This document shows positions 54,214 through 64,000 of a stretch of DNA of 64,000 nt, in pieces. Under the pieces are notes generated by a model that saw nothing but the letters and a program-made list of their open reading frames with translations, was not told the origin of the DNA and did not search any database. The position numbers were made by a program, and so were the translations under genes. Source of the stretch: Pararge aegeria (taxonomy: Eukaryota; Arthropoda; Insecta; Lepidoptera; Nymphalidae); NCBI RefSeq assembly GCF_905163445.1, contig NC_053195.1, positions 7,678,501 to 7,742,500 on the forward strand. The letters run 5' to 3'. The first letter of the stretch is position 1, and every line of letters starts with the position of its first letter.

Positions 54214-54967
54214 ACTGCGATCCCCAACACATCTGCTCAGCGTGATGGTTATGAGCAAACCATAAAGTTTAGTTAGGCGTTTATTCCAACCGTAGACTGT
54301 TAGGTTATTGATGATTTAATACAGCAATGATACAGAATAAAAAAACTGCATCTCGGAGATACTGATATGGATGTACTAAAATAGTTTAAATCCCGAAAAG
54401 CAGTCCTGAAACCAGCCCACAAAAAAAAAAAAACATACGTAACGTAACGTAAGTAAATAGTGAAAACATGCATCCTGGAGACCGAAATAGGATACTTTTG
54501 GCTCGGTAAAATAAATGGTTTCCGTAGAATTTTTAAAAACGTTTATATGGACGAAGCCGTGGGCTTATGCTACTTATGCGTAAATTAAATCATTATGATG
54601 ATTTATAAGTAACAATGTAAGTATGTTTTCGGAAGTTTTGTTTTGAAAGTATTGCCTGAATACGTACCTGGTGCGCGCGGAGTGCAAAATACTGTCTGCT
54701 CTTAGGTCTTGATATACTGCGCAGGAGCAGCGTAAGGCACGTGGGCTGTCAGTAACAATGGTGTTACAGAGTACCTACCTGCTTTTTTTTTTTAAAATAA
54801 AGTCCTCAAATGTCAAAAACCTTATAGGTAAGTATCGTGTTTATAGGCATCAAAGAGGTTAAATCACTCGTCTTATTTTTTTTCGCTATTTAATTTTTAT
54901 TTTTTATTTAGTCTATCTTCATGATTGAAGAAGGGTGCCAGCGAACGTTGGATAAGGGCAACAAGTC
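54214..54967. other. Intergenic stretch, nothing recognised
   Basis: A GC-balanced patch at 54660-54780 ('GCGCGCGGAGTGC', 'AAGGCACGTGGGCTGTCAG') is of unknown nature. No gene seen. Confidence 0.35.
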
Positions 54968-55030
54968 AACCTCCCTGGCGCAGCGCTGTGGTTTTAAGTT
55001 AGAGAACCCGTGTTCGATTCCCGGCTGCAT
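54968..55030 (+). repeat. SINE B, tRNA-like head only
   Basis: 'CAACCTCCCTGGCGCAGC', 'GCTGTGGTTTTAAGTTAGAG' and an intact B box 'TGTTCGATTCC' at 55011-55021, followed by unrelated AT-rich DNA. The start is so well kept that it defines the SINE B 5' end. A lone head is unusual, because retroposon copies normally lose the 5' side. Confidence 0.75.
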
Positions 55031-55381
55031 ATAATATTTATTTCTTACTTTATAATTTATATTACATTTTTTTCTTTAAATTTAGTTATTTGAAAACGTA
55101 GACTAAAATCACATATCAACGCCAATTAAATGTCTAGTTAATCTAGGTAATCGAAATTGTAAAGTCTAGCTAATATAATAAACCAGTACAAAAGAGTACT
55201 TAGCCTCTAAAGTGACGTCACTCAATAAGGTTTTTATCTAAGAATTCATTTGACCCATGGTCTGCCACCCACGACGTTACGTTCAGATTATACACAATCT
55301 TTTGATATGATCGTAAAGCTTAGGGCACAATATGAATATTTCCGAAGCTATTTTAAAGACATTAGTGGAACAACTGGGTAG

Positions 55382-55431
55382 AAAATAATTATTATGGTTC
55401 GTCTTAACCATAAAATAGTGATAATTATTTT
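55382..55431. repeat. Bipartite stem-loop, 18 bp
   Basis: Outer arms 'AAAATAATTAT' and 'ATAATTATTTT' (11 bp) enclose inner arms 'TATGGTT' and 'AACCATA' (7 bp). There is an 8 nt bulge on the right side and a 6 nt loop. Confidence 0.6.
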
Positions 55432-55837
55432 AAGATTAGGAACACACTCAACATATGCAATTATATTTTATGAGTCTACGCAAAATTTTATATCATAAAG
55501 TTTTAAAATGGTAACAAATTTTAATTATTGTAGCCAATTCAAATTGTATAAAGAACAAATTCCTAAAGGAAACAAAATTGAAGAGTATAAAAGTAGTGAT
55601 GTTCCTCTGAATGTTCCTCCTGTTTACAATGTTCACTCTGAAAAAGAATAGAATTATTTAATACCTGTTTTAAAGTTTCAAGCACATCATATGTACTCGT
55701 ATGTTAACCAAGTAGAGAAGGGTCAAGTAAAGTAGTAAAAAGGCATAAACTCTGAAGTTGCTATTAAAGCTGTTATAAAATAACTGATTCCTTTTTTTCT
55801 TCTGGTTTAATAGCAGGTCTTGTTACGAGCAGAACCT

Positions 55838-55912
55838 GCTAATGCTAAACTATGCCGCATAGAAACCAATGAGGAACTCTGGGTTAATTGTAATGCAATA
55901 ACTGTTCCACGG
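55838..55912 (+). repeat. SINE B scrap
   Basis: 'AATGCTAAACTATGCCGCAT', 'AGAAACCAATGAGGAAC' and 'TAATGCAATAACTG' are a decayed central piece of SINE B. Confidence 0.5.
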
Positions 55913-56785
55913 AACACCGAAACTTGCCACCAGGAAAGACCGCAGATACTGGCACAGGTAATTTGTCATCGTCAAAATAATTGTATGACAAATTAAATAT
56001 AATAAAGCAGCACGAAAAAGTAAACATGTATACTAAGCTTAAAGCTCCAACTTTAATAGAAATGATTATAATTTTAAGAGCTTAAATATACGAGTGCTAA
56101 TAGTAATTAAGAAGACATTTTGGAATCTTAAATAATTCTGTGTTTTGTAAACGGTGCATCGTTATCAATTGATTAGCATATTGTTAAAAAACTTTAATTG
56201 GAACTCGATAACCCGAGGCGTTGATTGATTTTTATTATTAAGTTGTGCATAATATACAAATATTGTCTAAACATACCTATAATAAAAACGATAAATGTGT
56301 AAGCTATTAGAATGAATTACATTTATTAACTTATTTGAAATATCAATATACTCATGTCGATGGAAAACTTTAATTTCAAAACTTTTCTGATAACAGTTTA
56401 AAATTAATAAATGATATAGGTATAATAATAGAGGTTTAAAAAAAAAACGCGGGTAAAAGCATAACACCGGCTGAGCTTACTATATTTTAGTTGCTAAATG
56501 GGGTTTAAATAAATTAAATTATTAATAATTAATTAGTCTATGTCCTTATTCACAGCGAAATAAAGATATGTTATTTTTAATCATATATCTACTACTAACG
56601 AAGAAGTACCAACATTTTTCTTAGTTATTTTTAAACATTCTCTAAAAATGGCTGCAACGATGCACTTCGTGATTAAAGTCGATAGCACTGTATTTGAAAT
56701 GCAAGTTCATCATATCGTCGAAAATTAATAATATGATGATTATCATTCGAGTTTTTTTTTTAATCACTGTGCTTTGTAACACAGA

Positions 56786-56920
56786 AAGTTCTCAAAGGTG
56801 TGTGAAGACCACGAGTGTGGTGGACTAAGACCTTAACTCCTTCCCATTATGGGAGGAGACCCGTACCCTGTAGTGGGCCGGTAATGGGTTGATATGAACG
56901 TGATAATGATGACTCAATGG
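56786..56920 (+). repeat. SINE C, 3' part
   Basis: 'AGTTCTCAAAGGTGTGTGAA', 'GTGTGGTGGACTAAGACC', 'GGAGGAGACCCGTACCC', 'GGGCCGGTAATGGGTTGATA' and a decayed GAT tail. Confidence 0.82.
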
Positions 56921-56946
56921 TTTCTACTTTATCTATATTAAATAAA

Positions 56947-57064
56947 ACTAGCGGACCCGTGCGTTGCAATATAAATTAATCCTAGCCATATGGATTTATC
57001 GCCCCCGAAACCCCTGTATACTAAATTTCATGAAAATCGTTGGAACCGATTCCGCGATCCCAAT

Positions 57065-57095
<31 letters not shown>

Positions 57096-57428
57096 CAATA
57101 AAACGCGAATAAAATGACATTTTCTAAAAATGAATCCTAGTTAGATCGATTTATCGCCCACGAAACCCCTGTATACTAAATTTCATTAAAATGTTTAAGC
57201 CGATTCCGAGATTTCAATTATATATATATATACAAGAATTGCTCGTTTAAAGATATAAGATATACATATTAGACAGGTATCTAATAAACTGCGTAGTCTC
57301 TAAAACCTTCCTCGTAAATCACGTCTACCATTCATGAAAACCGTATGATAAACTGATAGGCAGATTTTTAGTTCATCGAGTTCAGATAAATAGATATATG
57401 CGGCAGGGGACTTTCTTATAATTTTACA
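56947..57428 (+). repeat. RTE-like repeat with internal duplication
   Basis: Starts 'ACTAGCGGACCCGTGCG' and ends 'GCGGCAGGGGACTTTCTTAT', a pattern common to many lepidopteran non-coding repeats that I believe are RTE-related. The block 'GAAACCCCTGTATACTAAAT', 'CCGATTCCG.GAT' plus a (TA)n tract occurs twice, at about 57006-57095 and 57159-57230. (TA)n tracts lie at 57066-57095 and 57220-57232. Confidence 0.55.
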
Positions 57429-57516
57429 ATAGGCTTTATTAACAACTATTCCCGCAACAATTCCCTCATAAACAATTGAAATGTACATTGCGATATTGTG
57501 GACAATTGGTCGCGTC

Positions 57517-57604
57517 CTCAGCTCTGTGGTGCAGCACCATGGCAGTAGGTACGGGCCAAGGAATGCAACGCTGATTTTCAGTAGGGGTTTACCATGGACC
57601 GGCA
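57517..57604 (-). repeat. Repeat family H, inverted copy
   Basis: 'CTCAGCTCTGTGGTGCAGC', 'ACCATGGCAGTA', 'AATGCAACGCTGATTTTCAG' mirror 41788-41888. The 101-codon minus frame (57300-57605) uses this repeat and is not a gene. Confidence 0.65.
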
Positions 57605-57825
57605 TTTAGTGATAGTGTCATAGTGATTTTTTAAGCACCCATTTGTTTTTAAACTATTTCTAAGTACAGGTAGTGCCCGTTTATCCGAAGAAACTCTTAC
57701 ATGAGTCCCGGTCACTTCACTTCTTTCATGGTATTTATTTATACTAATTGTCAGACCAAGTAGATAGCTCGCGTTATTGTAAGTGTATAAATATCGCCTT
57801 TAAACATAGCAACAATTCGCAGGGC

Positions 57826-58015
57826 TTGAACGGCAACAAAGTGCCGCCCTGTGCAAATCAATCTGAGGCATTGTTGTTAAGCCTTACGTGTCTATAATTA
57901 CAACGGCAACCACGCCCTTCACACCGGAACACAACAATGCTGCTTGGCGGCAGAAATAAGCGTGGCAGTAGTACTTGCCCGGACGAGCTCACAAAAATAT
58001 CTACTACTACTACAA
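57826..58015 (+). repeat. Repeat family E, copy 3
   Basis: 'AAATCAATCTGAGGCATTG', 'ATTACAACGGCAACCACGCC', 'CACAACAATGCTGCTTGG' and 'TTGCCCGGACGAGCTC', ending near a (CTA)n tract. Confidence 0.62.
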
Positions 58016-58218
58016 TATGTATGTAGTTAAGATATGTAAGGTATGTATGTAGTACTAAAATATTAATGCAATTGCTCGAAGTGATAACTTAAACTTGTAA
58101 ATAAGATGGGAATTGTGCCACTTCGGACGGTTGACCCCGGGTCGGCTCTCGCCTGATCATAATTACCGGTGAAATAACCTGATTGTGATCACCGCACGCA
58201 CACAGCCACGCACGCTTA

Positions 58219-58274
58219 TTTGTTATGCTAGTGGTTCTCAAACGTGGTGGATTGAGAACCACTAGCATAACAAA
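58219..58274. repeat. Perfect hairpin, 23 bp arms, 10 nt loop
   Basis: Arms 58219-58241 and 58252-58274 pair perfectly; the stem contains 'GCTAGTGGTTCTC'. The 66-codon minus frame across it is a chance frame. Confidence 0.93.
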
Positions 58275-58296
58275 CAAATATATAACCATAATTCCA

Positions 58297-58336
58297 TTAA
58301 TCTCTCAAATGGTAAAATTCCGATTTGAGAGATTAA
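58297..58336. repeat. Perfect hairpin, 14 bp arms, 12 nt loop
   Basis: Arms 58297-58310 and 58323-58336 ('TTAATCTCTCAAAT' and its complement), only 22 bp after the previous hairpin. Confidence 0.85.
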
Positions 58337-59304
58337 GAAATTTTCCCAGTTGTATAAGCCCGAACATAAAATAACTCTCGTCGAAAAGACTAATTTTGTT
58401 AATAATATTTTATTTTAGGAACTGTTCAGATCATTCAAGACGGCTATCACAAAAAGTTCTTAATGAGGCGACATTGTTTACATTGTTTTCTACCTCGATT
58501 TTCTTATATTAAAGGGGTTAGTTCAAAATAAAGGTTTAATCCTCGTTGGCCTGAGCAATACTAAGAGAGATCAAAGTTAAAAATTCTACGATTCCATTAA
58601 AAATGACAAATCGGTAAAATTTAGGTAATCCCTATTGTTGCATCGGGAGCTCATTAAAATAATTGACAAAAAAAAAGTCTCACTGACGCGACGTGCTTAG
58701 CATGCAAATTTCCGTCCTACTTTCGATCAGGACAGCACTCTTTTTGAATAACAGACCATGTGGTTGGTCACTTGAAAGCTACCGAAGTCGTAGTTTGGAC
58801 TTCATGGTTTAACCTTCGTCTAAATCTTAATAACATTAAAACTTTGAGAACCACTTAAAATAACAATGTATGCCAATGTCCGTACAAACCAAACGTTGTA
58901 ACTAGTAAGGCACCCCGACGTCTTTCACATACCGACAAGCATACACACCATTTTGTCTATCCGTCCGTTAAATAGCCGTCTCGACTGTCGATACATCAAT
59001 CAAACAAACAAGCGCGTTTTAATATTTTTTCTCTCACCAATTAGATCTTTTGTTAGAATGGAATCCTTGACTTTAATGTGTCGTTTAACATTTGTGTATC
59101 ATTTGGTGCGTCTATTATTAGATTTGTTTTGTGTTTATGTTATGTGAATGTTTTTGTTGCAAGTTTTGGTCAAAAAGTATAAAAAGTTGGGTTAAATTTT
59201 AGTTCAGAATGTTAGCTCTTGTTTTCTATACTGCGCGACCATCAGACGAATGAGTACGGTGTCATATTAAATGACAGCTTTTTGTATCTAAGATTTATAA
59301 ATAA

Positions 59305-59465
59305 GCAAGTAGGAAAGAACATGCTGCGCCACTCGGCCGTGAACTCAACGAGTAGTTCTGGCGTTTCGCTAAGACTCTGGAGTATGCAAGTAGGAAAGAA
59401 CACGCTACGCGCTACTCGGCCGCGAACTCACCGAGTAGTTCTGGCGTTTCGCTAAGACTCTGGAG
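59305..59465. repeat. Two-unit 81 bp tandem duplication
   Basis: Units 59305-59385 and 59386-59465 both run from 'GCAAGTAGGAAAGAACA' to 'GCTAAGACTCTGGAG' and differ at about six to eight positions. Unit 2 has the dyad 'CTACTCGG' / 'CCGAGTAG' (59413-59439); unit 1 has it with changes. The units are GC-richer than the surroundings. The 78-codon frame across them is not recognised as a protein. Confidence 0.88.
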
Positions 59466-60195
59466 GTCTTAACAACTCAAAATTCTGCGCTAAGGCAATT
59501 TTTACCAATTCCAGTCAAAGCTGTTTTCCACTACTTACTCGAAAAAGACGTAAAAATAAAAGGCCTGATATAACGAAAAGCGTAAATAGTCGAATCGCAG
59601 TAAGTACTTATTGGATGCACACTTGCAAATCTAAATGTAAGCTTCAAAAATAAACAGCAAATTGTATTAAGAAAAAAATTTCGATTTCAACTTTGATTTG
59701 GGATTAACAATCAAAGCACTATAAAATCATAGTATATAACAAAATTCAGATGCGTCACTACGAAATAAAAATGAAAAAACAGCGTAAGAATCGATAACAA
59801 TACCCGCTCAGCAAATAATAAAGATCACTTAGTGCAAACTTTTATTTGGCGAGCGTTCCATTCGAAACGTCGATCATCTTAATTGATCATTCAACGTGAT
59901 CCTGCGCTAAACTGGAAATATTTGAATCCCGGACACTTAATCAATTTACAAAGATCACACGCGGTATACTCAATCATTCGTTTGTTCCTAGATCAATATT
60001 TAGGTCAGATACGACACTACTAATGCCAGTGTTGGAATGATAGCATGATTTTGTTCAGCAGATCAACGAAAATCATCCTTTGAAACCTATTACCAAACAA
60101 AATTACAAAAAACCCTTCTGCTAGTACTGTTAAATTAAGACTGAACAGCACTATATTTTCTTTCTTTATAATATTATTTTTATAAGTATGTATTG
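59466..60195. other. Unique stretch with possible conserved block
   Basis: The block 59815-60030 contains 'CATCTTAATTGATCATTC' and 'GATCCTGCGCTAAAC' in a GC-mixed context. No gene seen. Confidence 0.35.
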
Positions 60196-60430
60196 GTGCG
60201 GTGGTAGCCTAGTGGGTAAGGCTTCGGCCTCCCTCTCGGAGGACTGAGTTCGATCCTTGGCACGCAACTCTAATTTTTCGAAGTTATGAATGTTACCGCT
60301 TTAACCAATTAAATATCACTTGTATCTATCAATAACGATGAAGGAAGATATCGTGAGGAAACGTGTGAAGTCTTTCAATTTGCAATTGACCAGCGTGGTG
60401 ATCTACGGCCTAAACCCTTTCACTCTCATA
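60196..60430 (+). repeat. SINE C, head kept, 3' end decayed
   Basis: 'TGCGGTGGTAGCCTAGTGGG' and 'GAGTTCGATCCTTGGCACGC' (B-box-like, one base short), then 'GATATCGTGAGGAAACGTG' and 'CCAGCGTGGTGATCTACGG'. About 35 bp between 'GAGGAAAC' and 'GTGTGAAG' are deleted. Confidence 0.82.
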
Positions 60431-61857
60431 CTGTCCCACTGACTACAGACCCTGGTAGAGATCTTTTATAGAGGTAAGTGTTTCCTTGTCTACTGGGTAG
60501 ACAAAGTTGAGAGTAATCGTTACTTACCCTCAAGAAATATTATATTTTTATTCTTTAGACATGTCTACATCATCCAATCATCATTGCACATTCGTCTGAC
60601 AATTCGTCAGCATCGCAGTGGAATTCAGTAAAGGGCAATCTTTAGCCGATTGGGTGCGACCTTATCTCCCTTTATGGTTCGATCTTAAAAAAGATTTATG
60701 ATAACGCACGGCACGGACGAAGCCCAACACTTTAAAATAAACGACAAGAAGTCTCTTCCAATTGTGATGGAAATGCTTTCTGTAGTAAAATTAAACGATA
60801 ACCCTGTCGTTTAGGGAGATTTAAATGGCTTAGGGACTTTTATTGGGTCTGCCTACATTTAGTTTAGTTGGGCTTTACAATTTTATGTCTGGTACCTGAG
60901 TCGTTACAGAGGGCATCTATAAAAATATCGAGCTTTTCATACAAATGTATTTGAGTGTCCTTAACGATATCAATATTTATTTATGGAAATCAGACATTCA
61001 ATAGTTGGCAGATACAAGATAACATTTAATAATTAGTACATAATATGCATTGTAAATAATGACACTATTACTGAATAATATTATCTTAGCCTGTCTTGCA
61101 CAAGCCTTTTTGTGCACGGCAGGGCTCAATAGCAACCGGCCTTGTATATTGTTTCGAGTAGGTAGGTACCAGGCCATCATGACTAAAGGTGACTGTTTTG
61201 TTTCATGTATTTAGTTGTTCTAGTTCCAAGCTGCGGGTGGTCTAAACAAGAACCGAGGTGTAGCGCTTAACATTGTATGCAAAGCGTTGTGAAGGCACTA
61301 CATTAGTAATTAGGTGAAATTTATAACCCAGTTTTGCCTGCAGCTTCGTGGATGGAATGCTTTTGACTTTGGTTGTATACGTGAGTAAAAAACACATATG
61401 AACGTAACATTTAAACGAGGCAGGAATTACCCTGTTTGCAATTTGAAGCGTGTTGCAATTAACCCAAGTAAGTAGCTACATTTCTAATAACGATTAGCAT
61501 AGGATTATATTAAGTGTTAGGTTTCTGTATTGACCAGTCAATAAACATTTAGAATTGATTGTTATATACGTTTAATATGAGCATTAGTTTTGCAATACGC
61601 AACCATTTTAATTAAATGTATGTTCGACCATACGTATCTGTGGAGCGGTAGATTTTAATCTTTAGCTATATCAGTGATGTTATGAGCAAGACTCTCACTT
61701 GCGACCCTCGTAGTAATATTATATAGTACTATAGTAGGATATAATATACAGGTGCGTAAAATATCTATTGTAAATACAGAAATATCAAATCCATTCACAC
61801 TCCATAGTCCTATGCCACATCCGTCCAACAACTCATTTCATGTCATCCATTTACCCT
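60431..61857. other. Unique stretch, nothing recognised
   Basis: No gene; 'AGAGGTAAGTG' near 60472 looks like a splice donor but has no reading frame to support it. Confidence 0.35.
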
Positions 61858-62153
61858 GTTGGGGGAAACACTGCGCTTTCCAGGTCGGGGACGCCACTCC
61901 AGGTCCTTGATAGAGGATTAAAGCTGTAGTCCACCACACTGGTTTTGTGCGGATTGGTAGATGTCAAACGCATATGACAACGTTATGTAGACCTCTCAGG
62001 CATGTAGATTTCCTCACGATGTATTCCTTCGCCTTCATTCTGATTGCTTAAATTAGCACATAATTGCGGAAAGTTAGAGGCGTGTCTGATATCGGGCCTT
62101 GGTCCCTCCGATAGGAAAGCAGAAATATTAACCACCAGGTTATCACCGCTTTA
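61858..62153 (-). repeat. SINE C, diverged
   Basis: 'AAGCTGTAGTCCACCACACT', 'GTGCGGATTGGTAGATGTC', 'CTCTCAGGCATGTAGATTTC', 'CCTCACGATGTATTCCTTCG' and the inverted head 'ACCAGGTTATCACCGC'. The GAT tail is missing. Confidence 0.8.
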
Positions 62154-64000
62154 TATTGATGCCCATTAAATAATATGAATAAATCAAACATAAATTAGTA
62201 CGTCAACAATACAGTCCACTCTTCAGTTATCTGAACTGCCTATTGAAATTATTTTATCCCGTTGGAGAGGCGAAGCCAGGTTATCAGGGATATAATAACA
62301 TTACAATATTTTGTACATTAAGAGCGTTCGGGGTGTCGAGGATAAGTGAGGCTGCGCTCGTGAGATTGGGTCGAGGAGCTTAGAATCTAACAGAAAGGTG
62401 CCACAAACAGGATTTATGTATAAGCATTTTAAAATTTAAAATTATTTATGAAGAGTTACAAATTCATCAAAATTCATCGCAGCATCGAAATTATATAATA
62501 TATAGGTATTTTATGTGTTTAAATATTAACGTCAATGTCAAGTAAGATGTATGAATTTCTGTGTCGTAAAATCGGAACAATAAATAGGTATCCCTTGGAA
62601 AACTTAAAATATATATATTCACTTCATTATAATGTAGTCAGATTTGACAGTTCATCCATTACCATAATGAGTATTTTTATTACCAAAATTAGTCTAGTGT
62701 AGAGTGGTCTAGAGTTCTTAACATTCTGGAATATATCGTCTTTTAATCTAAACAATTTTTTTTTTAATCTTTCGTAACATACCCTTCTAATAAATTAAAA
62801 ATGATAATAGAGTTCAATCGTAGGCGTCGCTAACGATGACCAAACTTAAACAGCCTGCAAGCAGCTTAACAATGTTTTTTTTTATTTGCTACCCGCAGTG
62901 CGACAACAATTTGTTTTATTAACAACACTTAAACAGTACTTAATGAAATGTAGGTGGGAATTATTTTCATTTCGAAACGCTTTTGTTGGTGGTCATTGAC
63001 ATAAAAAAAACTATAGATACGAAGTTCCCTAGAACAAATCATATAGCCGTAAGTAAAATCTCCTTCCGATTTTCCTTTGTTATTTTTATTTGGATTATGA
63101 TTTATTATTTTAAGATTATTAGTCTTGCTTCGCTGGATTATGTATAAATTCTTTGTTAGGTTAGGTAAGGTTATCAAAACAAAATATTAACATATTTTGT
63201 TTTGATAACCTTATATGCATGTTTCATGCTTTGAATAGAGCATTCTGCTTTCAAATATTGTTGATTATTGTTGTTGTATTGTATAATTTTATCAATATAT
63301 ATTATAATAAGCACACTGGTAAATCCAATTGTCTTAAATATGTCACTATATTTACATTTCTATATTATTGCATGTACTATCTTCTATAAGACGTGACGTT
63401 AAACTGAAAATTTAATTAGGAATGTAATATATTTTTAAATCCATGAATGAAAATGTATTATTTTACAATCATGAATTCCCGTCATGTGATTACCATTCGA
63501 TGTGTCATCCTATTTTCAAAGTATCAACTTAATCGACGATTAGTTCCATAAGTTAAAATATAGTTGAGATCTCAAAGTGTGCAAGTATAGTATTATGAAT
63601 GTTGATATTAATTATTATCAATTTAAGTTTAAGAAGGGACAAGCCTATACAAGATATAAAATCAAAATCATGATACATTCATAAGTAAGAAATTAAGATT
63701 AAATATGAACAAAACCATCCCCCCGGTCCATCCAACAAAGTTAGAATTTTGTATATCTACGTTACTGATACAAACTTTTATCGGTGTCTGGCATTAAATG
63801 TTTATTTTAAAAGGCCGTATAAGAAATTTTACAAAAGGTAAAAGTAAACCAATTAAGACAATTTATCGTACGCAAATGTTTCGGGCACTCGTTGGACCAC
63901 CAGAAAGTCGATAAGTAAATATGCAAGTGTTTCAGAACGTATAAAAGTTTTAAAGTACAAGTGCTTGATGACACTTTGATTGTAATAATATTTTGTTTGT
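62154..64000. other. Unique AT-rich stretch to window end
   Basis: Holds the 63166 hairpin and a GC-balanced patch at 62320-62400. The 82-codon minus frame at 62929-63177 is low complexity and unrecognised. Confidence 0.35.
63166..63213. repeat. Perfect hairpin, 22 bp arms, 4 nt loop
   Basis: Arms 63166-63187 and 63192-63213 pair perfectly around 'TAAC'; the stem contains 'GGTTATCAAAACAAAAT'. A short 'GGTTAGGT' direct repeat precedes the left arm. Confidence 0.92.

Larger units (their letters stand above)
55031..56785. other. Mostly unique AT-rich stretch
   Basis: Contains a bulged stem at 55382-55431 and a decayed SINE B scrap at 55838-55912. I see no gene. Confidence 0.35.
58016..59304. 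other. Mostly unique stretch with hairpins
   Basis: Holds two neighbouring hairpins (58219 and 58297). An 'ATGCAAAT' octamer lies at 58702-58709. No gene recognised. Confidence 0.35.

Noticed and set aside
54968..55030. Possible tRNA gene with perfect B box
   Set aside because: The sequence equals the SINE B head seen at 26333 and 47137 on the minus strand, and no acceptor stem pairs.
57300..57605. 101-codon minus-strand reading frame
   Set aside because: It runs through repeat family H and an RTE-like repeat.
58219..58274. microRNA precursor
   Set aside because: The stem is perfect and 23 bp only, while animal precursors usually have longer, imperfect stems. No known mature microRNA was recognised.
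60460..60560. Possible exon with splice donor and acceptor
   Set aside because: 'GAGGTAAGTG' and 'TTATTCTTTAG' look like splice signals, but no open frame or conserved peptide supports them.

Overview
This 64 kb window looks like lepidopteran nuclear DNA, most likely from a butterfly. It is AT-rich and has no long open reading frame. It is scattered with tRNA-headed SINEs, Helitron-type elements with 5'-TC and 3'-CTAG ends, RTE-type non-LTR remnants ending in (GAT)n, and one mariner transposase fragment of a kind seen in Lepidoptera and other insects. A satyrine or other nymphalid is my guess from the repeat style; I could not run a search. I find no convincing protein-coding gene, tRNA gene, rRNA gene or CRISPR array. 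The longest reading frame (148 codons, 52125-52571) simply runs through a SINE. The window reads as an intergenic region or a very large intron.

The repeats fall into a few recurring families, which I name by letter and defined by comparing copies inside the window. SINE A (about 250 bp, tRNA-like head, 8 copies) lies at 20061, 21256, 22177, 33577, 40638, 42712, 45293 and 52186. SINE B (about 320 bp, 12 copies or fragments) lies at 15661, 20118, 25338, 25547, 26410, 28198, 28366, 32505, 40410, 46821, 54968 and 55838. SINE C (about 310 bp, (GAT)n tail, 13 copies) lies at 6943, 10520, 12777, 18607, 21898, 27797, 42068, 45964, 50996, 51540, 56786, 60196 and 61858. Other families are Helitron-like elements, a MITE-like family with TAGCATG ends, LINE 3' ends with GAATTTT-type tails, and several unnamed repeats present two to four times.

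Layout. 1-15 kb: mostly unique AT-rich DNA with a few SINE C copies, a 134 bp Helitron-like element and a diverged direct repeat (4096-4515). 15-28 kb: dense repeats, including a SINE B interrupted by another SINE, a SINE B carrying a 46 bp perfect palindrome, and a SINE B containing a mariner DD34D fragment. 28-40 kb: sparse repeats and long unique DNA, plus a four-unit degenerate array (36800-37510). 40-47 kb: dense repeats with two clear nested insertions. 47-64 kb: mixed, with several hairpins, RTE-type remnants and an 81 bp tandem duplication.

The most unusual pattern is a set of perfect or near-perfect inverted repeats with arms of about 14-23 bp and loops of 0-12 nt (7402, 16869, 20136, 29358, 50866, 58219, 58297, 63166). 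In the copy at 20136, comparison with sister SINE B copies shows that the second arm is an added inverted copy, which points to local template switching. Between the repeats are several GC-balanced blocks rich in homeodomain-like or POU-like motifs. They could be conserved non-coding elements, but that is inference and needs cross-species alignment.
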